Positions 33,599-41,921 are shown, counted from the first letter of the stretch. The stretch is DNA of 64,000 nt from an uncultured Christensenellaceae bacterium (GCA_910588685.1 CAJUPX010000006.1:1-64000); one strand, 5' to 3'. Translations and numbers: made by a program. Notes: generated by a model from the letters alone, not told the origin.

Positions 33599-34396
33599 TT
33601 ATCTTACAAGCACCGTGTGTTTTGCGCCCTGCGCCCTCTCAACCGCTTTTTTAAAACAGTCGGTTATAGCCGCCATTCTGTCCTGGGTATTGAACGGCAC
33701 CACGTGTAATTTTCTGTTTTTCAGTATGTTTATTTTTTGCAAAGACTCGTTTACGGTAAGTATGTTGCCGTCAGGTATAACGCTTAAATCGTCGCCGTCG
33801 AGAAACAGCACGTCATTGCACAGCGTCCTTATTTCTTCTTTCAACAGGTCGTTATATAAATCCACAAGCACAAATGTGTAGTTGCCCTTGCCGAATACCG
33901 AGTCGCCCTCGCCAAGCGCATAGGCAAAGTCCTGGTAAACCTGGAAAAACAGCTGGTCGTTTATCTTTCCGTCCACAGACAAAAGCGGAACGAAATTTTC
34001 TTTTGCAAGCCGTCTGAACTTTTCCTCCTCCATTCCCTCGCAGATTATCGCGTCCGCCGTGTCGATTCTCGTATTTTCCAGATGCGTGCGCAAATTGAGA
34101 TTGTAACCGAGCCCCTCGAAAGTCTTTCCGAGAAGTCTTAAAAAATCATAACTTTCGGCTTTTTGCAGTGTGGACGAATGTTTACCGGTCAAAAGGATTA
34201 CGTTGCCGCTCTTTTGAAGAGCGAACGACTGTGCCAACCGCGACGGACGGAAATTGTACAGGTTTACAATCTGTAAAACCTTTCTCTTGGTTTCCGGCGT
34301 ATATCTGTCCTCGTGTATTCCGTTTATGATATAAGAAACGGTTGCAACGGACACGCCCGCAAGACGGGCAACGTCCTTTATTGTTATTTTTTCCAT
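33599..34396 (-). CDS. Short LacI-family transcriptional regulator of the starch locus
   Basis: The 265-residue regulator has an N-terminal LacI helix-turn-helix (ITIKDVARLAGVSVATVSYI) and hinge helix region (YNFRPSRLAQSFA). The effector domain is only about 200 residues, while family members have about 270, and lacks the usual C-terminal periplasmic-binding lobe pattern. The ATG at 34396 is preferred because MEKITIKDVA is the family N-terminus; a GTG six codons upstream (34414) is an alternative. Ribosome site is weak (CGGAAA). It sits inside the starch operon, upstream of the neopullulanase. A repeated TTAACCGTTTAA palindrome with the central CG typical of LacI operators lies before the two extracellular starch genes. 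Confidence 0.85.
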   Translation of the reverse strand: MEKITIKDVARLAGVSVATVSYIINGIHEDRYTPETKRKVLQIVNLYNFRPSRLAQSFALQKSGNVILLTGKHSSTLQKAESYDFLRLLGKTFEGLGYNLNLRTHLENTRIDTADAIICEGMEEEKFRRLAKENFVPLLSVDGKINDQLFFQVYQDFAYALGEGDSVFGKGNYTFVLVDLYNDLLKEEIRTLCNDVLFLDGDDLSVIPDGNILTVNESLQKINILKNRKLHVVPFNTQDRMAAITDCFKKAVERAQGAKHTVLVR

Positions 34397-34427
34397 AATA
34401 AATTTCCGAAACACGGCAAAGCCGCCC

Positions 34428-34455
34428 CGCTTCCCCTCCGTTAAAAGGGGAAGCG
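34428..34455 (-). other. Intercistronic hairpin upstream of the LacI-family gene
   Basis: A 9-bp perfect stem (CGCTTCCCC with GGGGAAGCG, ten-base loop) stands between the unknown secreted protein gene and the regulator. No T-tract follows on the minus strand, so it may protect or process the upstream mRNA rather than terminate. Confidence 0.5.
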
Positions 34456-34469
34456 AGCGGTTAAATCCG

Positions 34470-35360
34470 TTAATTCATAGGTTCCATATAGACTGACATC
34501 TTTGTGCCTTTTGAGAAGAATTTTATATAAATTCTGAAGCTGCGTTTTTTCAACGCTTTTCTGTAAGTCAATACGGGATTTTCAGTTGTCGATGCGGTTA
34601 TAAAACTTGCGGTGTTGTTGCTGCCGTCGCCGTTGCTTTCAAGCGTTATGGGATTGCTGCTGCCGGCAACAGGCACTAACTGCGCTCCGGAAGAATCTCC
34701 GAGTCCCGAGGCGTATACGGTTATCGTATCGCCCGGATTGAGCTCAAACCAGCCGTTATAAAGCTGCACGGGAGCGCCGTAGCCGAGAGTTTCCGCATCG
34801 GGTATATCGGTACCGCTTACGCGCAGGGTCAGAATTTCCGTTTCCTGAGTTGCCGCGCGGTATACCGACATATAATGGGCGGGTTTCAGAGTTGTTGAAT
34901 CGCCCGGCTCCACGGGGTCTTTGCGCTGTGATAAATCGGCGCGCCAGTCCGCGTAAAGGAAGGTTATTTCCGCCGTATCCGGCATCTTATCGAAATAAGT
35001 TACCGTAGCGTCAACGATAGTCCACCAGCCGTTAAAAGCGTATGCGTTTCCGTTTACGTCCTGCCTCGTACTCACAGGCACGGGAAGAGCTTCGCCTGCG
35101 GACAGCGTGCAAAGGTACGCGTTTTCGGTAAATATTGCCGCACATTCGTCCCCGGAAAGCTTTGTTGCGCCCTGCGGTACGGAGTTTTCAACCTTTTCAC
35201 CGTCTGAGATATATACGCCGGGAACAAGATAAACGTTATTTGCGGTTGCTTGCGGCTGAACGTCAGCCGTATTATCAACGGACGCGGACGCCGATACGGA
35301 CATCCCCGCGCCGCTTATAACAAGCAATCCCGTGAGAGCAAGAGCTAAAATCTTTTTCAT
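34470..35360 (-). CDS. Secreted protein of unknown function in the starch locus
   Basis: The 296-residue product has a cleavable-type signal peptide (about 1-27, ending SVSASA) with no lipobox Cys and no evident anchor, so it is probably released or bound to the surface non-covalently. Residues about 35-150 include AYAFNGWWTIVD and EITFLYADW, similar to the flexible-strand pattern of InlB/Listeria-Bacteroides repeats. The C-terminal half has GWFELNPGDTITVYA and ends with a basic, strand-like KKRSFRIYIKFF, suggesting a beta-sandwich. It lies between the extracellular amylase (16 bases downstream of it) and the regulator. GGAGGAG precedes the ATG. A starch- or amylase-binding role is plausible but unproven. 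Confidence 0.7.
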   Translation of the reverse strand: MKKILALALTGLLVISGAGMSVSASASVDNTADVQPQATANNVYLVPGVYISDGEKVENSVPQGATKLSGDECAAIFTENAYLCTLSAGEALPVPVSTRQDVNGNAYAFNGWWTIVDATVTYFDKMPDTAEITFLYADWRADLSQRKDPVEPGDSTTLKPAHYMSVYRAATQETEILTLRVSGTDIPDAETLGYGAPVQLYNGWFELNPGDTITVYASGLGDSSGAQLVPVAGSSNPITLESNGDGSNNTASFITASTTENPVLTYRKALKKRSFRIYIKFFSKGTKMSVYMEPMN

Positions 35361-35376
35361 TACGTTTTCTCCTCCA

Positions 35377-37989
35377 TTATTTAACCTTATAAATCAGCAT
35401 TGACATAGCCGGAACTTTTTCCGCGCTCATTCCGTTGCCGTAGAGAAGCCGTGCTCCTGCGGGGACGGAGTAGCCTGCGCTTGCGTCGGCTTTGCCCGCG
35501 TTGACGTATACGAGAATTTCACTGTTGTCGTCTTTGACGGAATAGCAGATTACCGAACCGGACGAGGTATGTGAAATCACTTTACCCCTCGCGAGAACGG
35601 GGTTTTCTCTGCGGATTTGTATTATTGCCTTGTAAACGCTGTAAATCGAATTTGCGTCTTTGCTCTGTTCTTCGGCGCCGGCAAGCTGCATATTAAGCGC
35701 GTCCCAGGTCATAACGTAATTGTTGAAACCTATGGGATAGTTGCAGTTATAAGAGCTTTGCTCAACGCCCGTAGTCCATTTCATAGGCTGGCGGTACCAC
35801 CTGTCCTCGTGTCCTGAGCCGTCGCCCGCGGGGTTGGCGGTTTTTGTTCCGAACATACCGAGCTCGTCGCCGTTGTATATCCAGGTAATGCCAGGAACGG
35901 TAAACGAAAGCCCCGCCCAGAGTTTTGCAAGATTTTCAGACAAAGTCCAGGCGCTGTCGCCTGTTTCGGCATTACGCGGTACTCCTACGTCCGTTTTATA
36001 CAGTTTGTCGCGCGCACGCTGCACGTCGTGGTTAGACGTGAAATTGCCGTCGATATAATCAGTACGGTACTGCGAGAAATTGAACTGCGCGGAAGCATAC
36101 TGGTTCATAATTTTCGCCGCGTCCTTGCCACCTGCGGCAAGCTGAGTAAGGTTGTAAGTAGTATCGTAATACCAGTTGAAATTGAACTGCGAATCGAGCC
36201 CGCCGTATAAGCCGGCAAGATTTGCGGGGTCGCCGTTGAAATTTTCGCCTAAAAGCAGCGCGTTGGGATAGCTCGATTTGAGCTTGGCGTTGAACTCCAT
36301 AAAGAAGTGCGCGTCTTTATTCATATCAAATGAATAATCGCCCGTTTCGCCTTTATCCGTAACCACCCAGTCGGAGTGGTCGCGGCTCTCGTTAGCCATA
36401 TAAATGTGTTTGACGGCGTCAAGGCGGAAGCCGTCTAAGCCGAAGCTCATCCAATACAGCGCAACTTCTAAAATCGCGTCGCGCGTTGCCTGGTAGTCGA
36501 AGTTAAGCTCTGGCATAGAAGAGCCGAAGCTCGAATAGAAATAATATCCGTTTGCATCCTTAAACCACTGCGCTTTTGCCTGCGGGTCTTTGAGCGATGA
36601 AACGTATTCTTCGTTCTGCCAGGTATAGAAATTACGGTAATCTATTTCTTTAATGCTGCCGTCCGGCATTTTTACCTTTTCTTTAACCAGATTCTGCGAT
36701 TTTACAAACCAGGGGTTTGACGGCGAGGTGTGGTTAAGAACGAAGTCCATAAGAACTTTCATTCCCTTTTGGTGCGCTTTGTAGACCAGCTCGCGATAGT
36801 CGTCTATCGTGCCGAAACGCGGGTCTACCGTGAAGTAATCCATTATGTCGTAACCGTGATAGGAGTTTGACGTTTGGAAAGGAGTGAGCCAGAGCGTATC
36901 CACACCGAGGTCTTTAAGATAATCGAGTTTTTCGATAACGCCTCTCAAATCACCCATACCGTCGCCGTTACTGTCGGCAAACGAAGCAATAAATACCTGA
37001 TAACCCACGCTGTTTTGTTCCCAACCCTCTGCAACGGGCTGCTGAACGTACACGTTATTGTTTCCTTTGTTGGAAACCACGTCGTATCCCGAAACCGCAG
37101 AGCCGGGTTCAAGTCCCTCGTAGGGGTCGTTTACAGACGAATCGGCAAACTTTGCAGAACCGCTCTGCACTTCACCCTGGCGCACAAACCAGTGGTAATC
37201 GCCCTTGTCGCGCTTAGCGTCGGCTAAAACGATATAAACGTCGCCGCCGTCGTTAACCCAGAAACCCGTACCGTTAATACGGCTGTCCTGCGAATAAACC
37301 TGTATACCGAGGCGGAGCGCGCTGCCGTAAGTTATGCTCAGCCCTTTGTTATCGAGCGTTTCCTCGTTCCAGCCCGCGTCGGAATAGGTCGCCGTCAAAT
37401 CGATATCGTAAACCGCGCCCGACTCGTCTATTTTCATAGGATAAAAAGCTCTGCCCTCGCTGTTTGTAGGGAAGTATTCCCATACCCAAAGTCCCCAGTC
37501 GCCGTACACTTCGGATTCAATCTGAGTTGAATATCCGGGAGCCTGCGCGAGATTAGTAAGCCCCTGCTCGTCTTTGGAATGCGCTCCGCGGAGATAATGA
37601 ACGTATAAATGGTTTTCCTTGCCCCAGGTCAGGTTTTTTTCGTATTCCTTTGCAATATCGCTGTCAACCGAAACATTCCACCCGGCTTGGAGAGTGATGT
37701 TTGACGTTACCGTATCGGTGCTGAAATTCCACTCTTTGGAGCCGTTATACCAGCCAAGCAGCGTGTGACCCTCCCACGCGTCTATTACAGGCTGCACCGC
37801 CTTATCGCCGTTTTTTACTGTCTGGCTTGCGGGATTTGAAATGCCCGCGGCTTCGGCTTCGCTGCCCACGCTGAACGACACTGTATACTCTTTATCACCG
37901 TTTTTGTTGCAGCCGTCACAGCCCGATAAGGCTATACCGAAAAGCATTATGACCGCTATAAAGAAGCAAAACAGGCTTCTCTTTCTCAT
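35377..37989 (-). CDS. Surface-anchored GH13 alpha-amylase/pullulanase-type lipoprotein with CBM41
   Basis: The 870-residue extracellular enzyme has a lipoprotein signal ending IALSGC (Cys24). An InlB-type repeat (about 35-104) comes next, then a CBM41/PUD-like domain (about 125-280, with LYVHYLRG and DWGLWVWEYF) known to bind alpha-glucans. The GH13 barrel spans about 325-780: MDFVLNH (region I), FRLDAVKH with nucleophile Asp524, LLLGENFN with acid/base Glu582, and FTSNHD with Asp655. A C-terminal beta domain ends the protein. It hydrolyses starch or pullulan at the cell surface, feeding the importer. AAGGAG precedes the start. A LacI-type palindrome lies 17-31 bases upstream of the ATG. Confidence 0.93.
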   Translation of the reverse strand: MRKRSLFCFFIAVIMLFGIALSGCDGCNKNGDKEYTVSFSVGSEAEAAGISNPASQTVKNGDKAVQPVIDAWEGHTLLGWYNGSKEWNFSTDTVTSNITLQAGWNVSVDSDIAKEYEKNLTWGKENHLYVHYLRGAHSKDEQGLTNLAQAPGYSTQIESEVYGDWGLWVWEYFPTNSEGRAFYPMKIDESGAVYDIDLTATYSDAGWNEETLDNKGLSITYGSALRLGIQVYSQDSRINGTGFWVNDGGDVYIVLADAKRDKGDYHWFVRQGEVQSGSAKFADSSVNDPYEGLEPGSAVSGYDVVSNKGNNNVYVQQPVAEGWEQNSVGYQVFIASFADSNGDGMGDLRGVIEKLDYLKDLGVDTLWLTPFQTSNSYHGYDIMDYFTVDPRFGTIDDYRELVYKAHQKGMKVLMDFVLNHTSPSNPWFVKSQNLVKEKVKMPDGSIKEIDYRNFYTWQNEEYVSSLKDPQAKAQWFKDANGYYFYSSFGSSMPELNFDYQATRDAILEVALYWMSFGLDGFRLDAVKHIYMANESRDHSDWVVTDKGETGDYSFDMNKDAHFFMEFNAKLKSSYPNALLLGENFNGDPANLAGLYGGLDSQFNFNWYYDTTYNLTQLAAGGKDAAKIMNQYASAQFNFSQYRTDYIDGNFTSNHDVQRARDKLYKTDVGVPRNAETGDSAWTLSENLAKLWAGLSFTVPGITWIYNGDELGMFGTKTANPAGDGSGHEDRWYRQPMKWTTGVEQSSYNCNYPIGFNNYVMTWDALNMQLAGAEEQSKDANSIYSVYKAIIQIRRENPVLARGKVISHTSSGSVICYSVKDDNSEILVYVNAGKADASAGYSVPAGARLLYGNGMSAEKVPAMSMLIYKVK

Positions 37990-38005
37990 AAATTTCTCCT
38001 TTTTT

Positions 38006-38020
38006 GATTAACCGTTTAAC
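38006..38020. promoter_or_regulatory. LacI-type palindrome upstream of the extracellular amylase
   Basis: GATTAACCGTTTAAC contains TTAACCGTTTAA (38008-38019), arms TTAA/TTAA around a CCGT core with a central CG. The same 12-mer occurs twice more, at 40005-40014 extended and 40055-40064 extended, upstream of the starch-binding gene. Confidence 0.6.
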
Positions 38021-38028
38021 TTTTATTA

Positions 38029-38057
38029 TTTTCCGGACTTGTAAAAAGCCCGGAAAA
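38029..38057 (-). other. Intercistronic hairpin 1 between starch-binding and amylase genes
   Basis: TTTTCCGG (38029-38036) pairs perfectly with CCGGAAAA (38050-38057), and inner CTT/AAG extend the stem after one mismatch. It has no U-tract on the minus strand and probably stabilises or attenuates the operon transcript. Confidence 0.5.
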
Positions 38058-38072
38058 TATTTAAATGCTGCT

Positions 38073-38100
38073 TTAAGCTCTACCCGAAGACAGAGCTTAA
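38073..38100 (-). other. Intercistronic hairpin 2 between starch-binding and amylase genes
   Basis: TTAAGCTCT (38073-38081) and AGAGCTTAA (38092-38100) form a 9-bp stem with a ten-base loop, 33 bases past the starch-binding gene stop. A short A+T-rich stretch follows, so partial termination is possible. Confidence 0.5.
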
Positions 38101-38133
38101 GATTTTATAAAATTTAGTATCATATAACTTTAA

Positions 38134-39924
38134 TTATGAAGCAAGTACTGCGTTCAAAGTTTTATTGTTAATATCCAGGGTAAGAGTGTAAGTTCCTGCT
38201 TTAGTCGTTTTGTAATTGCTGCCTCCCGAAATAACACACGTTACACCCTCTGTAAGCGGCGTATTGCCTGCATTGAAATAGCCATATTGAGCAGGATTAA
38301 CCGTGCCGTCGTCATTTTCCGCACAGGAAACAAACATAAATTCATCGCCTTCAGTCAAAGTAATTGTCAATGTGTAAACACCGGAGCCGGCTTCCGTTTC
38401 CATAAGTTCATAGTCGGAAGAAAGATTAGTTTGCCAGTTGTTTGTTACAGTGTTACCCTTTATGTAGTAATGAAGCGTAGGCTCTTCAATATCATCGTTT
38501 GCCGTAAACGTATAATCAAGAGTAGCTTTGTTATCCTCGACTGTAATTGTAAACACATAATCACCCGCAACACCGGCTTGGATATTGTAGTCGGAAGACG
38601 CATATATAAGCTGAACTTCATCCGTAACCGCATCAGCTATTCTACCTGCGGCAACCGAACGCGCATCAAGCGTAATATTCCAATCCATATTAACTACCGC
38701 AACTTTAAATTTAGCGTCTTTTCTCAAAGTAGTAGTTAAAGAGTATGTGCCGTCTCCGTTATCCGTAAATGCATATTCTCCCGCGTCCGCTACCGTATCG
38801 GCATCTGCCCAATTGTTCATATCTCCTCTGAGATAATAAATATATTCAATTTCGCCGTCGTCGATTACCTCGTCGCAGACGCCGGAAACAACAGCCTTAT
38901 CGCCTGTTAAATCCAAAGTTACGGTGTATTTACCGTGTTTTTGCACGGCAATGTTATTGCCTGTGTTTTTGCTGAGAACTTCGTCGCCCTCTTCAATAAA
39001 ATCGCCGTTAAACGCCGACTTCCACCAGTCGTCGGAAGTTATGCCGACCTTTGCAACCTGGAAGTTAGACATAGCGCTCAATTCTATACTGCCGGTCTTG
39101 TAAATGCCGTCTGTTTCGGTAGGCATAAAGTAAACAACGCCCGCCTGACCGAACACTGCCGCTTTGTTCCACTTAGAGTCTTCGCCACCTATCAAATAAT
39201 ACGCGTCTTCAACCACTATTTCGCAAGAAGCCGAAGCCGTGCCGCCAGCTACCGTAGCCGTAACGGTTGCCGCGCCGGGCTTTAACGCCTCGATATAGCC
39301 TGTTTCTTCATTTACGATAACTACCGCCTCGTTATCGGACGACCAGCTAACTTCGGCGCCGCTGCTTACCGTAGCCGACAACTGATATTCGAGGTTTGCA
39401 ATATCCAGAGTCAGAGTTTCTTTGTTGAGAGTTACGCTGACTTCCGCCGTCTTATACAATGCGTAAATTGTAACGTTGCCGGTGAATTTATAATCAGCAG
39501 TTATTTTTTGTCCGTTCTCCTTTGCCGTATACCAACCGTCGAACGTTGAGCCTGCGGGCGCCGTAGGCGTGGGAAGCGAGGCTATTTTACCGTTGACCGT
39601 AGTTAAAGTTGTTGCGCCTGAAAGCGTACCGCCGTTGACGTCCAGCGTTACGGTGTATTCGGTTTTTGCGGGAGTTTTTGTGTAATGGCAAACGTCGCAT
39701 TCGTCATCTCCGCCGTATACGTGCTCCGCATAGTCGGACTTATAATCCTTATCTCCCTCTTTGAGGTCGTCGCACACCGCATAATGCCAGTGACCGTTAG
39801 CGTCGGATTTCCAATCCTCCGAATACTTATGGGTGTGTCCGCAACCCGTCATCGTCAAGCCGATTGCGGCAGCACCGCTGACAGTTAAAGCTGCAAGCGC
39901 CGTTAATAGAGTCTTGTTTTTCAT
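38134..39924 (-). CDS. Starch-binding surface lipoprotein with Cys/His module, InlB repeat, Ig-like and SusE/CBM-like domains
   Basis: The 596-residue lipoprotein has a signal ending TMTGC (Cys28). A Cys/His module (about 30-80, HTHKYSEDW, GHWHYAVC, CDVC) follows. An InlB-type repeat (about 88-157, FDGWYTAKENG) is next, then a bacterial Ig-like (Big2) domain (about 160-237, VSWSSDNEAVV and GAATVTATV). Three related beta modules complete it, each opening with a motif such as YYLIGGEDSKW, YYLRGDMNNW and YYIKGNTVTNNW (starting near 242, 359 and 475). The modules resemble SusE/SusF or CBM26-like starch-binding units with an aromatic-rich opening strand. It has no catalytic domain. It is first in the starch operon and should tether starch to the cell for the amylase. 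Confidence 0.82.
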   Translation of the reverse strand: MKNKTLLTALAALTVSGAAAIGLTMTGCGHTHKYSEDWKSDANGHWHYAVCDDLKEGDKDYKSDYAEHVYGGDDECDVCHYTKTPAKTEYTVTLDVNGGTLSGATTLTTVNGKIASLPTPTAPAGSTFDGWYTAKENGQKITADYKFTGNVTIYALYKTAEVSVTLNKETLTLDIANLEYQLSATVSSGAEVSWSSDNEAVVIVNEETGYIEALKPGAATVTATVAGGTASASCEIVVEDAYYLIGGEDSKWNKAAVFGQAGVVYFMPTETDGIYKTGSIELSAMSNFQVAKVGITSDDWWKSAFNGDFIEEGDEVLSKNTGNNIAVQKHGKYTVTLDLTGDKAVVSGVCDEVIDDGEIEYIYYLRGDMNNWADADTVADAGEYAFTDNGDGTYSLTTTLRKDAKFKVAVVNMDWNITLDARSVAAGRIADAVTDEVQLIYASSDYNIQAGVAGDYVFTITVEDNKATLDYTFTANDDIEEPTLHYYIKGNTVTNNWQTNLSSDYELMETEAGSGVYTLTITLTEGDEFMFVSCAENDDGTVNPAQYGYFNAGNTPLTEGVTCVISGGSNYKTTKAGTYTLTLDINNKTLNAVLAS

Positions 39925-40002
39925 AAATGTTCCTCACTTTATATTTTTTATAATTGCACGGAAAATTTTAAATTTTTCCCGTTATCATACTATTTAAAAT
40001 CA

Positions 40003-40016
40003 GTTAACCGTTTAAC
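40003..40016. promoter_or_regulatory. LacI-type palindrome GTTAACCGTTTAAC
   Basis: The perfect 5-bp arms GTTAA/TTAAC flank CCGT. It is 79 bases upstream of the starch-binding lipoprotein start and exactly 50 bases centre-to-centre from the next copy. Confidence 0.65.
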
Positions 40017-40052
40017 TATATCAATTTTCAGGCTTTTAAAGCCCTTTTGTTA

Positions 40053-40066
40053 ATTAACCGTTTAAT
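40053..40066. promoter_or_regulatory. LacI-type palindrome ATTAACCGTTTAAT
   Basis: The perfect arms ATTAA/TTAAT flank the same CCGT core. It is the second of the tandem sites upstream of the starch operon. Confidence 0.65.
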
Positions 40067-40111
40067 GTTGCCTAAAATTTAAAAGCGCCTTGTACGGGCT
40101 TACAAATTTTA

Positions 40112-40122
40112 TTAACCGTTAA
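40112..40122. promoter_or_regulatory. Shortened LacI-type palindrome TTAACCGTTAA
   Basis: This copy is one T shorter in the core than the other sites and overlaps the perfect palindrome CGTTAACG (40117-40124). It may be a weaker operator. Confidence 0.45.
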
Positions 40123-40131
40123 CGTTCCGTT

Positions 40132-40152
40132 CTGTTAGTAGTTTACTAACAG
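40132..40152. repeat. Perfect inverted repeat CTGTTAGTA-GTT-TACTAACAG
   Basis: Nine-base perfect arms surround a three-base centre, 8 bases from the shortened LacI-type site. It is a separate candidate protein-binding site or hairpin. Confidence 0.55.
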
Positions 40153-40156
40153 AAAA

Positions 40157-40174
40157 CGCAAAGGCGCCTTTGCG
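40157..40174. repeat. 18-bp perfect palindrome centred on GGCGCC
   Basis: CGCAAAGGCGCCTTTGCG is self-complementary over all 18 bases and is strikingly G+C-rich for this A+T-rich region. It may be an operator. As RNA it would need a loop at its centre. Confidence 0.55.
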
Positions 40175-40351
40175 CAAAATTTTATTTGATTTTATTAAAC
40201 TGTAAAAAAAGCCGTAAAATTTTTTCCATACATATAATATCATACATTTTTTAAAATGTAAATATTTTTTTAAAAATTTTATAATGAAACTTTTTAACGG
40301 CTGATTTTTGTTCGTTTATTTCATTTTTAAATAATTTTTCATTAAAAACAC

Positions 40352-40382
40352 AAAAAAAGCTCTTCCGTACAGGAAAAGCTTT
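40352..40382 (-). terminator. Terminator of the GH43 gene
   Basis: An 11-bp stem with one G-U pair (40356-40366 with 40372-40382) is followed on the minus strand by seven T. It lies 53 bases past the GH43 stop codon. Confidence 0.8.
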
Positions 40383-40434
40383 CCGCAACGTCCGTTGCGC
40401 TGAATTTTGATTGTGACCCTTTAACAGGTTTGCT

Positions 40435-41850
40435 TTATTCAATATTAATACTGTGAAAATTGCATTTGCCTTTGCCTTTATAAGTAAAAAACAGAGGGTG
40501 AACGCCGTCGGAAATTTTTAACTTTGAGCTAAACGTGCCCGCGCCGTTTACCGTTATATTTGCGACCCTGGTTTTACCGTCCGTTACGGTGAATAGTCCT
40601 TTGGGCTTGCCTGTAACGGTTATACTGATTTTTTGAGCGTTTAAAAATTCAAAATATTTAAACCCTATGCGCGTACCGTCTTTAACGCAGGCGATATACT
40701 GGTCGGGGCTGTCGTTTCTGTCACTGCCCGTCTGGGTGAAATACGGTCTGCCGCGGCGTTTGAACGCCAGATAAAACGCGCCGCCCTTTTTGCAGGTAAG
40801 ATTGCACGCTATCGAGGCGGAATATTCTCCCGCACCCTTTAACGGTTTTCCGTTGAGTCCGCAGCTTGTAACTTCTGCCTGTTTTATGCTGCCGTCCGGC
40901 TCTATATAAATACGCTCGGCGCACGCCTGGCGGGAAAAACAGTGTCCGTTTGTCTGGCGGTGGTAAAATACGTAATACCGCCCCTGTTTATCGCACACTA
41001 TAGAACCGTGCGTATTCCCCGTAAAATTCGCAGCGTCCTTTACGCCCTTTATTCCGTAAATTCCCACGTCGCCTATAGATACAAGCGTTCCGCCGAACTG
41101 AAATCCGCTTACCGGATTATTGCTGACAGCATAACAAAGCTCGTGACCTAAAACGGAGGAATATATAAAGTAGTATTTACCGCCTATCTTACGCATAGAC
41201 GAAGCCTCGAAAAATTCGTGTCCTTCGTAAGGCGTTCCCTTTGAGCAGCTTTTGCTTTTAAGGCCCGTAAGATTAACGCTTTCAACTGTAAGCATATCGG
41301 CGTTGAGAACGGCGCACACCGCGCCTTTTTTTGCGTATTTTTTAAAGCCGAATATGGGTAGCGACGGTGCAAAACCGGTATAAAGATATACCTTATCCCC
41401 CTCTACGTAAACGCCGGGGTCGAATTGAAAATAATCGCCTTTTTTTCTGCCGTACAGCGTTCCGTCTTTGTGCTTTACGTAGCCGTAAAATTCATATTTG
41501 CCCGCAGGCGTATTGCATACCGCCACGCCTATTATACCGGAATTACTCAAAAAATAATAGAGATAATATCTGCCGTCCGTGCCTTGACAAACGTCCGGCG
41601 CATACATCGGGCGTTTGCCGGTTTTGTTTTCGGGGTCGTCGGTGCGTTTCCATATTACGCCGTCGTAACGCCATTTTTTTACGTCGTCCGACGGACACGA
41701 CCAACATACATAGTCGCCCTGGCAAAAATTTTTTGAATTGAATAAATCGTGACTTCCGTAAACGTATATTCTGTCGCCGAAAACGTGAGGTTCTCCGTCG
41801 GGCACATATTCGTAATTAGGTAAGTAGGGATTAAAACACTGTTCGCTCAT
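40435..41850 (-). CDS. GH43-family glycosidase with C-terminal carbohydrate-binding-type domain
   Basis: The 471-residue cytosolic enzyme has the five-bladed propeller pattern of GH43 (beta-xylosidase/alpha-L-arabinofuranosidase and relatives). The base Asp18 lies in YVPDGEPHVFGD, the pKa-modulating Asp144 in FQFDPGVYVE, and the acid Glu215 in HEFFEASSMR, with GNTHGSIV following. Residues about 340-471 look like a CBM6-type beta-sandwich. No signal peptide is present. The start at 41850 has no recognisable ribosome site, which is unusual here. The promoter predicts a leader of only about 23 bases. The gene is monocistronic, between the starch locus and the rhamnose operon. Its substrate is not defined. 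Confidence 0.87.
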   Translation of the reverse strand: MSEQCFNPYLPNYEYVPDGEPHVFGDRIYVYGSHDLFNSKNFCQGDYVCWSCPSDDVKKWRYDGVIWKRTDDPENKTGKRPMYAPDVCQGTDGRYYLYYFLSNSGIIGVAVCNTPAGKYEFYGYVKHKDGTLYGRKKGDYFQFDPGVYVEGDKVYLYTGFAPSLPIFGFKKYAKKGAVCAVLNADMLTVESVNLTGLKSKSCSKGTPYEGHEFFEASSMRKIGGKYYFIYSSVLGHELCYAVSNNPVSGFQFGGTLVSIGDVGIYGIKGVKDAANFTGNTHGSIVCDKQGRYYVFYHRQTNGHCFSRQACAERIYIEPDGSIKQAEVTSCGLNGKPLKGAGEYSASIACNLTCKKGGAFYLAFKRRGRPYFTQTGSDRNDSPDQYIACVKDGTRIGFKYFEFLNAQKISITVTGKPKGLFTVTDGKTRVANITVNGAGTFSSKLKISDGVHPLFFTYKGKGKCNFHSINIE

Positions 41851-41879
41851 AATTTAATATTATTAAAATTTTTAAATTT

Positions 41880-41908
41880 ATTATAATTGTATTATTTGCA
41901 AATTGCAA
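41880..41908 (-). promoter_or_regulatory. Promoter of the GH43 gene
   Basis: TTGCAA (41903-41908) and consensus TATAAT (41880-41885) are 17 bases apart on the minus strand. TTGCAA is repeated as TTTGCAAA inside the spacer. Confidence 0.75.
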
Positions 41909-41921
41909 GCGCGGCTTATTA

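Larger units (their letters stand above)
39925..40351. other. Regulatory intergenic region upstream of the starch operon
   Basis: This gene-free stretch is A+T-rich and contains three LacI-type palindromes and two further perfect palindromes, listed separately. Clear -35/-10 pairs with good consensus on the minus strand are not found. TATGAT near 39992 could be a -10 of an activator-dependent promoter. No RNA gene or credible reading frame is seen. Confidence 0.5.

Noticed and set aside
34397..34414. GTG start six codons upstream for the LacI-family gene
   Set aside because: The family N-terminus begins at the ATG at 34396, and the GTG has no ribosome site. It is kept only as an alternative.
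40251..40442. 63-codon frame on the minus strand past the GH43 gene
   Set aside because: It overlaps the GH43 terminator hairpin, is Lys/Phe/Asn-rich as expected from A+T-rich noncoding DNA, and has no ribosome site.
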